NCBI GenBank assembly: GCA_005879255.1
Contig: VBKY01000355.1
Span: forward strand, 1 to 6,639
Direction of reading: 5' to 3'
From: Deltaproteobacteria bacterium
Lineage (GTDB): Bacteria; Desulfobacterota_B; Binatia; UBA9968
Length of the DNA stretch: 6,639 nucleotides
Part shown: one piece after another, positions 6,014-6,639 of the stretch
Layout of the letters: the number at the start of each line of letters is the position of its first letter
Position numbering within the stretch: the first letter of the stretch is position 1
Notes under the pieces: model-generated
Databases searched by the model: none
What the model was told of the DNA's origin: nothing
The model's input: only the letters and a program-made list of their open reading frames with translations
Translations under genes and position numbers: made by a program

Positions 6014-6272
6014 AACCAGCGTTCGCGTTTATCGGCGGCGCGCCTATTGGCCATACTCGCGCTCGCCGAGCCGGGAATCGCGGGCAATAGCAAATAGATA
6101 CCCTACGATCGGGCCACGGAAACAAATCTCGCAGAACAGGGGCATGGCCTTTGCACCTTTTTATCATTTATCCTCGATCCGCAGGCAAAGTCATACACAA
6201 ATCTCCTCGTACTTGGACGCTAGGGTTTATGGCTCAACTTTTGGTTTGCGCCTAGATCGACGGACCATAGAA

Positions 6273-6279
6273 AGGGGAG
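6273..6279 (+). promoter_or_regulatory. Ribosome binding site of the MlaC-like gene
   Basis: AGGGGAG lies 4 bp before ATG 6284. It supports this start and shows that the gene is freshly initiated rather than coupled to an upstream gene. Confidence 0.65.
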
Positions 6280-6283
6280 ACTC

Positions 6284-6639
6284 ATGAAAATCTTCAGATT
6301 GGGATGGATTACGTGCATTTGCGCGCTTTTGATTTTAATTCCTTCGCTTCTCACCGCCGGCGATGCCACCAAACAGCTAAGCGCTACCATTGATGGCTTT
6401 GTGCCTATCGTTAGCAACACCCCGCGCGCGGAATTGCAGGCGAACGGACTGCCTGAGAGCGCGCGTAAATTGGTTCTCGCGCGTTTCGATTTTGCTGAGA
6501 TGACGAAGCGCTCGTTGGGCCAGCACTGGAAGTCGCTGAACCGGGAGGAACAGAAGCAATTTGTCGACGCCTTTACGCAATGGCAATTGATTTCTTATGG
6601 CAGAATCGTGCGCTCTTCCGGAGGTGACAAAGTTCAATT
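6284..6639 (+). CDS. MlaC/Ttg2D-family periplasmic phospholipid-binding protein, 3' truncated by window end
   Basis: The first 118 residues of an exported protein of the MlaC family (PF05494, formerly toluene-tolerance Ttg2D). MlaC carries phospholipids across the periplasm between the outer membrane and the inner-membrane MlaFEDB transporter. A signal peptide spans about 1-26 (MKIFRLG, hydrophobic core CICALLILIPSLL, cleavage near TAG-D). The mature part shows the family core RFDFAEMTKRSLGQHWKSL (67-85), then EEQKQFVDAFTQW (88-100) and ISYGRIV (103-109). The usual length is about 200 residues, so roughly 80 are outside the window. In classical mla operons this gene follows the permease and MCE-protein genes, but here the upstream DNA is non-coding, so it either starts a transcription unit or stands alone. 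A relative such as the hopanoid-linked HpnM cannot be excluded without its neighbours. Confidence 0.9.
   Translation, partial: MKIFRLGWITCICALLILIPSLLTAGDATKQLSATIDGFVPIVSNTPRAELQANGLPESARKLVLARFDFAEMTKRSLGQHWKSLNREEQKQFVDAFTQWQLISYGRIVRSSGGDKVQ

Larger units (their letters stand above)
5801..6283. other. Region with no supported gene
   Basis: About 480 bp without a convincing coding frame on either strand. The plus strand has frequent stops. The longest minus-strand frames (for example 6167-5856, 103 codons) have no recognisable motif and a composition unlike the real genes here. The left part may hold further decayed Cas6-like sequence: the frame through FDPKIAS and FTYQPVP, about 5808-5873, stays open for a while. 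The right part holds the short CATACACAAA repeats and the leader of the MlaC-like gene. I found no RNA gene, terminator or strong promoter. A TTGGAC at 6213-6218 has only a poor -10 (AACTTT) 17 bp later. Confidence 0.5.

Noticed and set aside
5856..6167. 103-codon minus-strand frame in the gene-free region
   Set aside because: A GAGG lies near its ATG, but the protein has no recognisable motif and its composition (many Cys, Arg, Pro) is typical of a random frame.
5607..6283. CRISPR array accompanying the cas6-like remnant
   Set aside because: There are no regularly spaced 23-40 bp direct repeats; the only repeats are the 13-bp pair and one extra core copy.

Overview
The window reads as a chromosomal segment of moderate GC from an uncultured-type Gram-negative, sigma-54-using bacterium. 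Candidate lineages are Desulfobacterota/Binatota, Methylomirabilota/Rokubacteria or a similar group. The clues are a TrpX-like (ABC_sub_bind) periplasmic binding protein, an NtrC-type activator, an MlaC-family outer-membrane lipid protein, and the low-complexity dispersed repeats common in such genomes. The lineage is an inference, not something the sequence proves.

Left half (1-4331): three same-strand genes form a likely signalling operon. They are a secreted substrate-binding protein that runs off the left edge, a membrane histidine kinase (dCACHE sensor, HAMP, HisKA, HATPase) overlapping it by 4 bp, and 16 bp later a sigma-54-dependent response regulator (receiver, AAA+, Fis-type HTH). 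A plausible model is that the periplasmic protein supplies or shapes the ligand signal read by the kinase, which then phosphorylates the activator. Two oddities stand out. The annotated N-terminus of the kinase is encoded by dispersed-repeat-like DNA, and the receiver carries Arg103 where the family has an invariant Lys.

Middle (4332-6283): this is a mosaic accessory region. It holds two kinds of low-complexity repeat (about 4357-4505), which cut off the 3' end of a frameshifted minus-strand VapC (PIN) pseudogene. Next comes an apparently intact Phd/YefM-VapC toxin-antitoxin operon (4891-5606) with a clear promoter and overlapping palindromic operators. After it lies a frameshifted remnant that resembles the N-terminal part of a Cas6 endoribonuclease (about 5622-5800), followed by roughly 480 bp of apparently non-coding DNA with a short tandem repeat. 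No CRISPR array is present.

Right edge (6284-6639): the start of an MlaC/Ttg2D-family periplasmic phospholipid-binding protein begins behind a good ribosome binding site and is cut by the window end.

I see no convincing new complete system. The most interesting items are the binding-protein/kinase/activator operon with the altered receiver, the intact toxin-antitoxin operator architecture, and the intact toxin-antitoxin module lying between remnants of a VapC and a Cas6-like gene.
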